Shown one piece after another: positions 8,210-16,094 of a DNA stretch of 64,000 bases; the first letter of the stretch is position 1; each line of letters opens with the position of its first letter. The translations under genes and the position numbers were made by a program. The notes beneath the pieces were generated by a model. The model did not search any database. It was not told the origin of the DNA and saw nothing but the letters and a program-made list of their open reading frames with translations. The stretch is from Bacteroidota bacterium (GTDB lineage Bacteria > Bacteroidota > Ignavibacteria > SZUA-365), in the NCBI GenBank assembly GCA_003246455.1, contig QKAF01000055.1, positions 1-64,000 of the forward strand, in the 5' to 3' direction.

Positions 8210-9193
8210 TCACTCCGCCAGGCACAGGTGAAGCTTCGACAGCGGCCCCTGGAAACTGCGGATGTCCGCTTCGTCCGCGCCGCGCAGCACGCGCAGCATG
8301 CCGTCGCGCTGCAGCGTGGCGAGAATGTCGAGCAGACGCGCGCGTTCTTCGTCCCCGCGGATGTCGAACAGGAATTCGTGCAGCCGGGCGGCGTCCGCGC
8401 AATGCCCGTTCGCCTCGCGGAGGAATTCCACCACGCGTCCGCGGTAAATGCGCCGGGGCACTTCACGCACCGCAGCGGCGGAGCCGACACGGGCTTCCCG
8501 GGCTGCGGGGCGGAGCATCCCCGCTGAGGGACAGTCCGTGCGCAGCGGGCAGCTGCCGCAGACAGGAGCGCGCGCGGTGCAGACCGATGCGCCGAAGTCC
8601 ATCAGGGCCTGGTTCCAGTCGTAGAATGCGCGCGGCGGAAGCAGTGCATCCGCGATGCGCCAGATGTCGGTTTCCGGCAGCAGCGCGCGTTCCTCGCGCA
8701 TGTTTTCGTGCAGACGGGAAAGAAGGCGGCGGATGTTGACCTCGACCAGGGGCAGTCGCTGCCGGTATCCGAAGCAGGCCACGGCATGCGCCGTGTAGCG
8801 GCCGAAGCCGGGGAGGAGGCGCAGGAGCGCGGGATCTGCGGGTACGACCTCGTCGTACCGCGCGGCGATTTCGCGGGCGGCGGCATGCAGCTGCAGGGCA
8901 CGGCGGTTATAGCCCATGCCCGACCAGGCGAGGAGGACGTCGCGCCTGCTCGCGCGGGCCAACGCCCCGATATCGGGGAAGCGTTCGATCCAGCGGGTAA
9001 AATGATCGAGGACGCGCGCGACCTGCGTCTGCTGCAGCATGAATTCACTGACCATCACGCAGTAGGGATCGTCGATGTCGCGCCATGGGAGCGCGCGCCG
9101 GTGCCGCGCGTACCATCGCAATACGCGCCGGTGCAGGATACGTCGTCGGGAGAGATCAGGACCGAAAGCCGCGCTGTCTCCCTGCGAAATCAT
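8210..9193 (-). CDS. mutY: A/G-specific adenine glycosylase, MutY-like
   Basis: A 327-aa HhH-GPD glycosylase. The catalytic-helix motif VSEFMLQQTQV carries Glu 50, LLPGFGRYTAHAV is the helix-hairpin-helix with Tyr where endonuclease III has Lys, and Cys 205, 212, 215 and 221 form the C-x6-C-x2-C-x5-C iron-sulfur site. The usual MutY Asp in LDGNV is replaced by Glu 151 in VEVNIRR. That places it in a shorter MutY-like branch and leaves substrate choice (A opposite 8-oxoG, or another mismatch) less certain. The start overlaps the Nudix stop by ATGA. Confidence 0.88.
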   Translation of the reverse strand: MISQGDSAAFGPDLSRRRILHRRVLRWYARHRRALPWRDIDDPYCVMVSEFMLQQTQVARVLDHFTRWIERFPDIGALARASRRDVLLAWSGMGYNRRALQLHAAAREIAARYDEVVPADPALLRLLPGFGRYTAHAVACFGYRQRLPLVEVNIRRLLSRLHENMREERALLPETDIWRIADALLPPRAFYDWNQALMDFGASVCTARAPVCGSCPLRTDCPSAGMLRPAAREARVGSAAAVREVPRRIYRGRVVEFLREANGHCADAARLHEFLFDIRGDEERARLLDILATLQRDGMLRVLRGADEADIRSFQGPLSKLHLCLAE

Positions 9194-9588
9194 GTAAGGT
9201 AGGGGAGAATCGGAAGCGACCCCTCGAGCATCTCATAGGATGAGATTTCGGATAAGGTCACCCATTTTGTGTCTTCGAACACCTTGTTGCGGATGTCGCC
9301 GGTGTATTCGGTCACGAGGAAGAACGTAATGAGGAAATTGCCGCCGTCGCTGTATGTGACCTGGATGGTCTTGAGTTCCTTCGGACGCACGGGCTCGATG
9401 TCGAGTTCCTCCCACAGCTCCCGTTCCAGGCATTCGCGCAGCGGTTCGCCGGGCAGCGTCTTTCCGCCCGGGAATTCCCATTTCAAGCCGTAACGATGGT
9501 TGATGCCGCGCTGACATATAAGCATTTTAGCGCCGTCGGTAATAACCGCGGCGGCCACGCGTACGAGTTCATCGTGTTCATCAAACAT
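9190..9588 (-). CDS. Nudix hydrolase, MutT-like
   Basis: A 132-aa Nudix protein. The Nudix box runs from GGKTLPGEP to RELWEELDI, matching G-x5-E-x7-REUxEE with Asp in place of the usual late Gly. The N-terminus (VRVAAAVITDGAKMLICQRG) is typical of MutT and CTP pyrophosphohydrolase-like enzymes. Being first in an operon with mutY-like and ogg genes, its most likely role is hydrolysis of 8-oxo-dGTP so that it is not built into DNA; this is inferred from context. AGGTGA lies 5 nt before the ATG. It overlaps the next gene by 4 bp. Confidence 0.85.
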   Translation of the reverse strand: MFDEHDELVRVAAAVITDGAKMLICQRGINHRYGLKWEFPGGKTLPGEPLRECLERELWEELDIEPVRPKELKTIQVTYSDGGNFLITFFLVTEYTGDIRNKVFEDTKWVTLSEISSYEMLEGSLPILPYLT

Positions 9589-9885
9589 TGCGTCACCTGT
9601 GAAGCTGCATGACGTGAAGAGTTCCCAGGACGCTGCTGCCCGACAGCGACCGTTCCCTTCAGCGAAAGAGATTTGCGGGAATATACGAAATCCATCGTAC
9701 AGAATAAATGACTTTCAACGTTTCATAATCCGATACTGCGCGTTTGAGATCGGGAACGCATTTTCTTTCAACTTCGTCGTTCTTTTTTGCCTCCCGTCTT
9801 TCTTTTTTGCATATGAATCGATACTTTCTTGACTATTGATCCCTAATCCACTTTCCCCCATAATAATTTCTACAAGGAAGGACGT
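9589..9885. other. divergent intergenic region, AT-rich
   Basis: This gap of nearly 300 bp lies between the leftward repair operon and the rightward citrate synthase gene and must hold both promoters. The right half has runs of T with TTTTTTG and TTGACT, but none is followed at 20 nt by a clear TAnnTTTG box, so I assign no promoter. AAGGAAGGA ahead of the citrate synthase ATG is a good ribosome binding site. No RNA gene was seen. Confidence 0.45.
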
Positions 9886-11166
9886 ATGCCCATACTCCAG
9901 GAAAAACTGGCTGCAATCTATGCTCCCCAGCGCGACGAAATCCGTCAGCTACTCAAAGAGCACGGGGACCAGGTTGTTTCCCAGGTAACCATCAAGCAGG
10001 TTTACGGTGGCATGCGCGGCGTAAAGGGTCTCGTTTGCGATACCTCGGTTGTTCCGCCGGACAAAGGTCTTATCATTCGCGGCATCGAGCTCAAAGAGCT
10101 CACTGAAAAGCTGCCAGAAGAAATCTACTACCTCCTGCTCTCGGGGAACCTCCCGAACGCCGAAGAACTCGCCGACCTCCAGGCCCAGATGAAAGCGAAC
10201 ATGAACGTCCCGTCGTACGTGTGGGACGTGCTGAGCGCCATGCCCGCCGATTCGCACCCGATGGCCATGTTCAACACCGCCATTCTCGTCATGCAGAAAG
10301 AGTCGGTCTTCGCGAAGCGCTACAACGAAGGCATGACCAAGGACGAGTACTGGGATGCCACGCTCGCCGACGCGATCGCGATCGTCGCGAAGCTTCCGGA
10401 AATCGCGGCATGGATCTACCGCAAGCGCTTCGGCAAGGGCGATCCCATCGCACCGAATCCCGATCTGGACTGGTCCGCGAATTACGTGCACATGCTGGGT
10501 CTTGGCGATCCCGACGGTGAATTCACCAAGCTGATGCGCCTGTACCTCGTGCTGCACAGCGACCATGAAGGCGGCAACGTCAGCGCCTATTCGGCCGCGA
10601 CCGTCAACAGTGCACTTTCCGATCTGTACTACGCGCTTTCCGCGGGTCTCAACGGCCTCGCAGGTCCGCTCCACGGACTCGCGAACCAGGAGTGCCTGAA
10701 GTGGATCATCGAAGTCAACGAGAAGTTCGGCGGCGCCCCGACGCCGGAAGAGCTCGAGAAGTTCGCATGGGATACGCTCGAGTCCGGAAAGGTCATCCCG
10801 GGTTACGGTCACGCCGTGCTCCGTATCACCGATCCGCGCTTCGACGCCTTCCTCGGCTTCGGCAAGAAGTACTGCGGCGGCGATGACGTGTTCAAGACCG
10901 TCTCCAATGTGTTCGACGTCGTTCCGGGCGTGCTCCGTCAGGTCCAGAAGATCGCCGATCCGTGGCCGAACGTGGATGCCGGTTCCGGCGCCCTTCTGTA
11001 TCACTACGGTCTGACCGAGTTCGATTACTACACCGTGCTCTTCTCCGTCAGCCGCGCGCTGGGAATCACGTCGCAGGCCGTTGTCGCCCGCGCTTACGGT
11101 CTCCCGATCACGCGTCCGAAATCCGTCCCGACCCAGTGGGTCAAGGACCAGATCGCCAGCGCATAA
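9886..11166 (+). CDS. gltA: citrate synthase, eukaryotic (mitochondrial) type
   Basis: A 426-aa enzyme that condenses oxaloacetate with acetyl-CoA at the entry of the TCA cycle. The three catalytic residues are visible: His 263 in GPLHGLANQE, His 309 in GYGHAVLR and Asp 364 in NVDAGSG; DHEGGN holds a further substrate-binding His. These motifs and the N-terminal layout match the mitochondrial-type enzyme rather than the hexameric gamma-proteobacterial GltA. This form occurs in some Bacteroidota and related bacteria. It is monocistronic, with a strong terminator right after it. Confidence 0.96.
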   Translation: MPILQEKLAAIYAPQRDEIRQLLKEHGDQVVSQVTIKQVYGGMRGVKGLVCDTSVVPPDKGLIIRGIELKELTEKLPEEIYYLLLSGNLPNAEELADLQAQMKANMNVPSYVWDVLSAMPADSHPMAMFNTAILVMQKESVFAKRYNEGMTKDEYWDATLADAIAIVAKLPEIAAWIYRKRFGKGDPIAPNPDLDWSANYVHMLGLGDPDGEFTKLMRLYLVLHSDHEGGNVSAYSAATVNSALSDLYYALSAGLNGLAGPLHGLANQECLKWIIEVNEKFGGAPTPEELEKFAWDTLESGKVIPGYGHAVLRITDPRFDAFLGFGKKYCGGDDVFKTVSNVFDVVPGVLRQVQKIADPWPNVDAGSGALLYHYGLTEFDYYTVLFSVSRALGITSQAVVARAYGLPITRPKSVPTQWVKDQIASA

Positions 11167-11191
11167 CCGCGCAGCGAGGTTGTTCGTTCAT

Positions 11192-11224
11192 GCGTCCCGT
11201 GCACAACACGGGACGCATTTTTTT
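11192..11224 (+). terminator. intrinsic terminator of the citrate synthase gene
   Basis: A perfect 10-bp stem GCGTCCCGTG/CACGGGACGC with a 5-nt loop is followed by A and seven T. It lies 25 bp after the citrate synthase stop. Confidence 0.92.
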
Positions 11225-11280
11225 CCGCCGGAATCACTATCTTTCTTTCTGCACATTTTTTCACAGAACAACAGACTCCA

Positions 11281-12363
11281 ATGCAAATAGGACTCGTAGG
11301 ACTGCCGTTCAGCGGCAAGACCACTCTCTTCCAGACAATGACACGAACGCATCTCGACGAGGCCACGCTTGCACGCCAGCAGACGAACGTCGCGATGGTG
11401 AAGGTCCCGGACGCGCGCGTGGACAAACTGGCGGAGTACTTCAATCCCAAGAAGATCGTGTACACGGCGGTCGAATTCGTCGACGTCGTCGGACTCAAGA
11501 AGGGCGACCACAGCTCGACGCAGTTCACCGGCGCCTTTCTCGGCAGCGTGAAAACGAATGACGCGCTGATGCACGTCGTGCGCGCGTTCGACGATCCGCT
11601 GTATCCGCATCCCGAAGGCAGCATCGATCCGGCCCGTGACGTGGCGATCCTCGAAACGGAATTCCTCCTCAGCGATCTCGCGATGGTGGAGAACCGTATC
11701 GACAAGCTCCGGAAACAGGTGCAGAAGATGCAGGACGACAAGCTGAAGCGAGAACTGGTCATCCTCGAACAGTTCCAGCAGACGCTGGAAGCGGAGAAGC
11801 CGCTGCGCACGATCGACATGGATCCCCGCGACGCCGCCCTGATCAAGGGCTACCAGTTCCTGACCCTCAAGCCGGTGCTCGTGGTGCTGAACCTCGAGGA
11901 AGGCGCACAGGCCGACCGCGACCGGCTGGTGGCGGAACTCCAGCAGCAGTTCGGGGAAAGCAGGATCGCGGTGGACGCGTTCTTCGGCAAGATTGAAATG
12001 GAACTCGCGCAGATGGAAGACGAGGACGCCGCCGAATTCATGAAGGATTACGGCATCACGGAATCCGCGCTCTCACGCATCATCAGTTCCGCGTATGAAA
12101 TGCTGGGACTCATCTCCTTCCTCACCGCCGGTGAGGATGAATGCCGCGCCTGGACCATCCGCCGCGACACCCACGCGCAGGAGGCGGCCGGTGCCATCCA
12201 TACCGATCTGATGAACCGATTCATCCGCGCCGAAGTCGTGCATTTCGAGGATTTCGTTCGGCACGGTTCCATCCAGGCCTGCAAGGACGCGGGACACTGG
12301 CGGCTGGAAGGCAAGGAGTATATCGTGCAGGATGGCGACATGCTCACCATCCGTCACGGCTGA
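11281..12363 (+). CDS. ychF: YchF/OLA1-family P-loop NTPase
   Basis: A 360-aa protein of normal YchF length. The N-terminal P-loop reads GLPFSGKTTLF instead of the usual GLPNVGKSTLF, the G3-like motif is DVVGLKKG, and the family C-terminal TGS/DUF933 part is clear (FLTAGEDECRAWTIRR, FIRAEVVHFEDF, GKEYIVQDGDMLTIRHG). YchF proteins bind ribosomes and usually prefer ATP over GTP. This copy is divergent in the G domain, and the segment where a specificity motif is expected reads VLNLEEGA. The ATG follows a weak TATCTTTC box by about 35 bp. Monocistronic, with a terminator downstream. Confidence 0.85.
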   Translation: MQIGLVGLPFSGKTTLFQTMTRTHLDEATLARQQTNVAMVKVPDARVDKLAEYFNPKKIVYTAVEFVDVVGLKKGDHSSTQFTGAFLGSVKTNDALMHVVRAFDDPLYPHPEGSIDPARDVAILETEFLLSDLAMVENRIDKLRKQVQKMQDDKLKRELVILEQFQQTLEAEKPLRTIDMDPRDAALIKGYQFLTLKPVLVVLNLEEGAQADRDRLVAELQQQFGESRIAVDAFFGKIEMELAQMEDEDAAEFMKDYGITESALSRIISSAYEMLGLISFLTAGEDECRAWTIRRDTHAQEAAGAIHTDLMNRFIRAEVVHFEDFVRHGSIQACKDAGHWRLEGKEYIVQDGDMLTIRHG

Positions 12364-12450
12364 GAAAACCACGATTTTGCAGGGGCGCGGCATGCTGCGC
12401 CCCTTGACGGCGCGATGATCTCCCAAACGCCTGGAATATCGAATACGGCA

Positions 12451-12482
12451 AAAAAAAACCGCCTGTGCAGGGCGGTTTTTTT
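12451..12482. terminator. bidirectional terminator between ychF and the VanZ-like gene
   Basis: The symmetrical sequence AAAAACCGCC-loop-GGCGGTTTTT gives a GC stem with A-runs before and T-runs after it, so it works on both strands. It serves ychF on the plus strand and, about 95 bp past the VanZ-like stop, the nuo-nnr operon on the minus strand. Confidence 0.88.
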
Positions 12483-12576
12483 ATCAATGCAATTGAGGTC
12501 GTCAGAAAGGTATGACGCAATATACGGCATCCGCATCCGCTTGTCAAGACTTGATCTAAATTATTTTACGGAATTT

Positions 12577-13077
12577 TCAGTCCGGAATGCGAAGCAGGAA
12601 ACGCAGCGCATGCAAGACGCGCGCGGGCCGCAGGGCGAACACGATCGTGAGCGCGAGAGCCACGCCGATTACGTTTGCGATCACGTCGTAGGGGTCGGCC
12701 ATGCGGGTCGTGAACACGGCCTGGTAGCCTTCGCTGAGCGCGCCGAACACCGCGGTTGCGAGACCGGCGAACAGCACGGGCGGGAGTCGCAGAACGCGTA
12801 CACGCTGCGGTATTTCCAGGGCCGCCCAAAGCAGAACCGCCTGGGTGCCGAAGAGGAGAATGTGCGCGATCTTGTCGGGCTTCCAGATTTCAACCACGGG
12901 AAAGGACTGCCCGGGAAGAGAAAGCAGTACCATGATGATAAGGAACCATGCAGCGGCGGGGAGCGATGACCGGATGCGGAGAGACCGCGAGAGAGTGCCG
13001 GTCGACGAAGTGGGTGCGGGGGAGTGGAGCACGATGCGGAGGTCAGTTCTGCGGTCGCCGCGACTGCTCGACGGCAT
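12577..13077 (-). CDS. VanZ-like family membrane protein
   Basis: A roughly 166-aa membrane protein with about four hydrophobic helices. The spacing of WKPDKIAHILLFG, GALSEGYQAVF and DPYDVIANVIGVAL is the conserved pattern of the VanZ-like family, including the His after DK(I/A)AH, Glu in SEGYQ and Asp/Asn in the last motif. VanZ is linked to teicoplanin resistance in enterococci, but most members are of unknown function. The start is uncertain: ATG at 13077 and TTG at 13095 both lie inside the end of nnr, and neither has a strong ribosome binding site. It ends the operon before the bidirectional terminator. Confidence 0.78.
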   Translation of the reverse strand: MPSSSRGDRRTDLRIVLHSPAPTSSTGTLSRSLRIRSSLPAAAWFLIIMVLLSLPGQSFPVVEIWKPDKIAHILLFGTQAVLLWAALEIPQRVRVLRLPPVLFAGLATAVFGALSEGYQAVFTTRMADPYDVIANVIGVALALTIVFALRPARVLHALRFLLRIPD

Positions 13078-14626
13078 CTTTGAGAACTTCGGCAAATGAG
13101 CGGATGAGGTCCGTGGCGATGAGGCCGTATTCCCCGACGTTGGTCTTGGCGTGGTCTCCCGCGAGTCCGTGCAGGTAGACGCCGCTGCAGGCGGCGCGAT
13201 CAGGCGTGCTGCCCTGCGCCACGAAGCCCGCGATGATGCCGGAAAGCACGTCGCCTGCGCCGGCGGTGGCCATGCCCGGATTGCCGGTGGGATTCACGTA
13301 GATGCCCCCGTCTCGTGTGGCGACGACCGTGGGCGCACCTTTCAGCACGAGCGTGACGCCGAATTCCACGGCGAAGGTCTGCGCGATGTCGATGCGCTTC
13401 GTGTCGATTTCTTCCCGGGTCTGGCTGACGAGGCGGGCAAACTCGCCGACATGCGGGGTGAGGATGATTTCGGCCTTGGACTGCTGCAGAATGCTCAGGT
13501 GTCCGCTCAGTGCGAACAGGGCGTCCGCGTCGAGCACCAGCGGCATGGTGGCGTGCTCGATCAGCCGGCGCACGAGGTTCTGCGTCTCATACTGCCGCGA
13601 GATGCCCGGACCGATGATCGAAACGGTGGAGGAATTCACCCGTTCGAGTATGGCGTCGTAATCGTGAAGACCGAAGCTGCCTTCGCCGGTCTCCTTGTAC
13701 GGGATCGTCATCACTTCGACGAGCTTCATTTCGAGAATGCTGTTGAGACTGGCAGGAACGCCCAGGTGGACGATGCCCGCGCCGCTGCGCAGTGCCGCCT
13801 CGGATGCCATGACGGCGGCGCCGGTGAGGCCGGTGGAGCCTGCGAGCACGAACACATTGCCGAGCTGGTACTTGTGCGCGTCGAAGCGGCGACGGGGCAG
13901 CCACTGCTGCACGTCGCTGAGCTCGATCTGGAACGTGTGCGTCGCTTCGACGGCGTAGCCCTCGCGCGGCATGGAAATGTCGATCACATGCACGTCTCCC
14001 GCGTGCTCGCGTCCCCCGCGCAAAAGCAGACCGCGTTTCAGACCCGACATGGTGAGGGTGAAGCGGGCGCGCACCGCGCTGCCGAGCACCTCGCCCGTAT
14101 CGGCGCTGATCCCTGTCGGAATGTCCACGGCCACGACGGGCACGCTCGAGGAGTTCAGCACTTCGATGATTTCCGCGATCTCTCCCTTGACGGGAGAGGA
14201 GAGTCCGGTGCCGAGCATGGCGTCGGCGACCCATGCGGGACGACGATGCAGGGAATTTTCCAGCTGAGCCGAACTGCTGAGAAGCTTGATGCGAAGACGG
14301 GGCGTCTCCTTTTCCATCGCACGGATGATATCGAGATTGACCTTCGCATCTCCCTGCGAAGCCGAGTCGGGACCGAGCGTGAGGACGTCGACCTCAGCCC
14401 CGCGGTTGACGAGGTGCCGCGCCATGGCGAAGCCGTCGCCGCCGTTGTTGCCCTTGCCGCAGATCAGGATGATCCACTGGCCGCGGACGCTGCCGAAGAG
14501 CTGTTCGGCGCGGTCGACGGCGCCGCGGGCGGCGTTCTCCATCAGCACGATGCCGGGAATGCCGTATTGTGCAGTCGCCGCGGCGTCGCAGCGCTGCATC
14601 TCATCCGATGTATAAACAGGAAGCAT
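13043..14626 (-). CDS. nnr: bifunctional NAD(P)H-hydrate epimerase/dehydratase (Nnr)
   Basis: A 527-aa fusion protein that repairs hydrated NAD(P)H. The N-terminal half (to about residue 215) is the NnrE epimerase, with ICGKGNNGGDGFAMARHL and VDIPTGISADTG. The C-terminal half is the NnrD dehydratase, with GPGISR, ADALFALSG, LTPHVGEFARL and GNPGMATAGAGDVLSG. The fusion is common in bacteria. It starts 4 bp after nuoN, so this metabolite-repair enzyme is made with the complex I subunits that consume NADH; the functional link is inference. Confidence 0.96.
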   Translation of the reverse strand: MLPVYTSDEMQRCDAAATAQYGIPGIVLMENAARGAVDRAEQLFGSVRGQWIILICGKGNNGGDGFAMARHLVNRGAEVDVLTLGPDSASQGDAKVNLDIIRAMEKETPRLRIKLLSSSAQLENSLHRRPAWVADAMLGTGLSSPVKGEIAEIIEVLNSSSVPVVAVDIPTGISADTGEVLGSAVRARFTLTMSGLKRGLLLRGGREHAGDVHVIDISMPREGYAVEATHTFQIELSDVQQWLPRRRFDAHKYQLGNVFVLAGSTGLTGAAVMASEAALRSGAGIVHLGVPASLNSILEMKLVEVMTIPYKETGEGSFGLHDYDAILERVNSSTVSIIGPGISRQYETQNLVRRLIEHATMPLVLDADALFALSGHLSILQQSKAEIILTPHVGEFARLVSQTREEIDTKRIDIAQTFAVEFGVTLVLKGAPTVVATRDGGIYVNPTGNPGMATAGAGDVLSGIIAGFVAQGSTPDRAACSGVYLHGLAGDHAKTNVGEYGLIATDLIRSFAEVLKDAVEQSRRPQN

Positions 14627-14630
14627 GGTT

Positions 14631-16055
14631 CTAGAACAGTCCGCCCATCCAGCCGAGCACGATCGAGGGGAAGAGTCCGACCAGCAGAATGCCGAAGGCC
14701 GAAACCAGGAGTGCGATCGTACCGCCCGAGGTAACCTGCGGCGCTTCCGCTTCCTCGGGGGCCTGGAAGAACATCAGCACGACGACGCGGAGATAGTAGT
14801 ACACCGAGATCATGCTGGTGATGACGCCGACGATGGTCAGCCAGGTGTAGCCGTTTTCAATCGCCGCGACGAAAATGTAGTACTTTCCGAAGAAGCCCGC
14901 CAGCGGGGGAATGCCGACGAGGGAGAACATGAACACGCCCATGAGGACGGCGAGCAGCGGCCGCCGGTAATACAACCCGCGGAAGTTCTCCAGGTCCGTC
15001 CCCTGCTGCTCGGCGTTCTCGATGATCGACGCCACGCCGAAGGCACCGAGATTCGTGAACATGTAGGAGATCAGGTAGAACAGCACGCCCGCCATGCTGA
15101 CGTCACCGCCGGCGGTGATGCCGATCAGCATGTAGCCTGCGTGCCCGATGCTCGAGTACGCGAGCATGCGTTTGACGTTCGTCTGCGAGATGGCCACGAT
15201 GTTTCCGACGAGCATCGACGCGACGGCGAGCACGGAGAGTACCGTGTTCATGCTGCTGTGGATGAAATCGAAGGTGGCGGTGAACACCAGCAGCAGGGCG
15301 GCAAACGCCGCGGCTTTCGCGCCGGTGGACATGAACGCGCTGACGACCGTGGGCGATCCTTCGTACACGTCGGGCACCCACATGTGGAAGGGAACCGCGC
15401 CGATCTTGAAGGCGAAACCGACGAGCAGCAGTCCGGCCCCTACGAGGAACAGGGGCTCGGACTTGTATGCTGCGATGTTCTGCGCAATGCCGAGAATGTT
15501 GGTCGTTCCCGTCATTCCGTAAATGAGCGCGATGCCGTACAGGAAGAATCCCGAGGCGAAGGCGCCGAGAAGGAAATACTTGAGCGCTGCCTCGTTCGAT
15601 TTGTGCACGCGGCGGGAGATGCCGGCGAGCGCGTAGAGGCAGATGGACATGAGCTCCAGGCCGACGAAGGTCACGACGAGGTCTGTCCCTGCCGCGAACG
15701 TCATCATCCCCGCGGCTCCCATCAGAATCAGATGGAAGAATTCGCCGAAGTTCACGCCGATCTTTTCGATGTATGCGCGTGAGAGGATGATGGTGAGTCC
15801 TGCCGCGACGAGAAACACGGCCGCAGTGAGACTGGCAAAACCGCCGGTCATCACCGTGCCGGCAAACGCCGAGCCGCGAAGCGGGAACGCCCAGACGGCG
15901 AGGCCGATATTCGCGGCGATGCCGATGAGGGATACCCAGTATTCCAGCGCGAGGGAATCCTTTTTCATGGCGTTGATCAGGATCACGACCAGCGCGAGCA
16001 CGATCGTGCCCATGATGGGGGCGGTGTGCAGGGTGTCGGTAAGGAGTTGGTTCAT
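14631..16055 (-). CDS. nuoN: NADH-quinone oxidoreductase subunit N
   Basis: A 474-aa antiporter-like subunit of the complex I membrane arm with about 14 hydrophobic helices. Diagnostic segments are VGLELMSICLYALAGI, AALKYFLLGAFASGFFLYGIALIYG, FHMWVPDVYEGSPTVVSAFMS and LAYSSIGHAGYMLIGI. It couples electron transfer from NADH to proton (or sodium) pumping. The order here is nuoJ-K-L-M, nhaD, nuoN, so it is separated from nuoM by an antiporter gene. nnr follows after 4 bp. Confidence 0.96.
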   Translation of the reverse strand: MNQLLTDTLHTAPIMGTIVLALVVILINAMKKDSLALEYWVSLIGIAANIGLAVWAFPLRGSAFAGTVMTGGFASLTAAVFLVAAGLTIILSRAYIEKIGVNFGEFFHLILMGAAGMMTFAAGTDLVVTFVGLELMSICLYALAGISRRVHKSNEAALKYFLLGAFASGFFLYGIALIYGMTGTTNILGIAQNIAAYKSEPLFLVGAGLLLVGFAFKIGAVPFHMWVPDVYEGSPTVVSAFMSTGAKAAAFAALLLVFTATFDFIHSSMNTVLSVLAVASMLVGNIVAISQTNVKRMLAYSSIGHAGYMLIGITAGGDVSMAGVLFYLISYMFTNLGAFGVASIIENAEQQGTDLENFRGLYYRRPLLAVLMGVFMFSLVGIPPLAGFFGKYYIFVAAIENGYTWLTIVGVITSMISVYYYLRVVVLMFFQAPEEAEAPQVTSGGTIALLVSAFGILLVGLFPSIVLGWMGGLF

Positions 16056-16094
16056 CGTATATGCCTGAATGCTCGAGAGTCGATTATTGACAGT

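Noticed and set aside
9829-9866. TTGACT followed by ATAATAAT as a sigma-70 promoter for citrate synthase
   Set aside because: The spacing is about 24-26 nt, too long, and it does not fit the N20 pattern seen elsewhere.
12577-13095. VanZ-like gene as an antibiotic-resistance determinant
   Set aside because: No van cluster is present; the VanZ-like family is broad and mostly uncharacterised.
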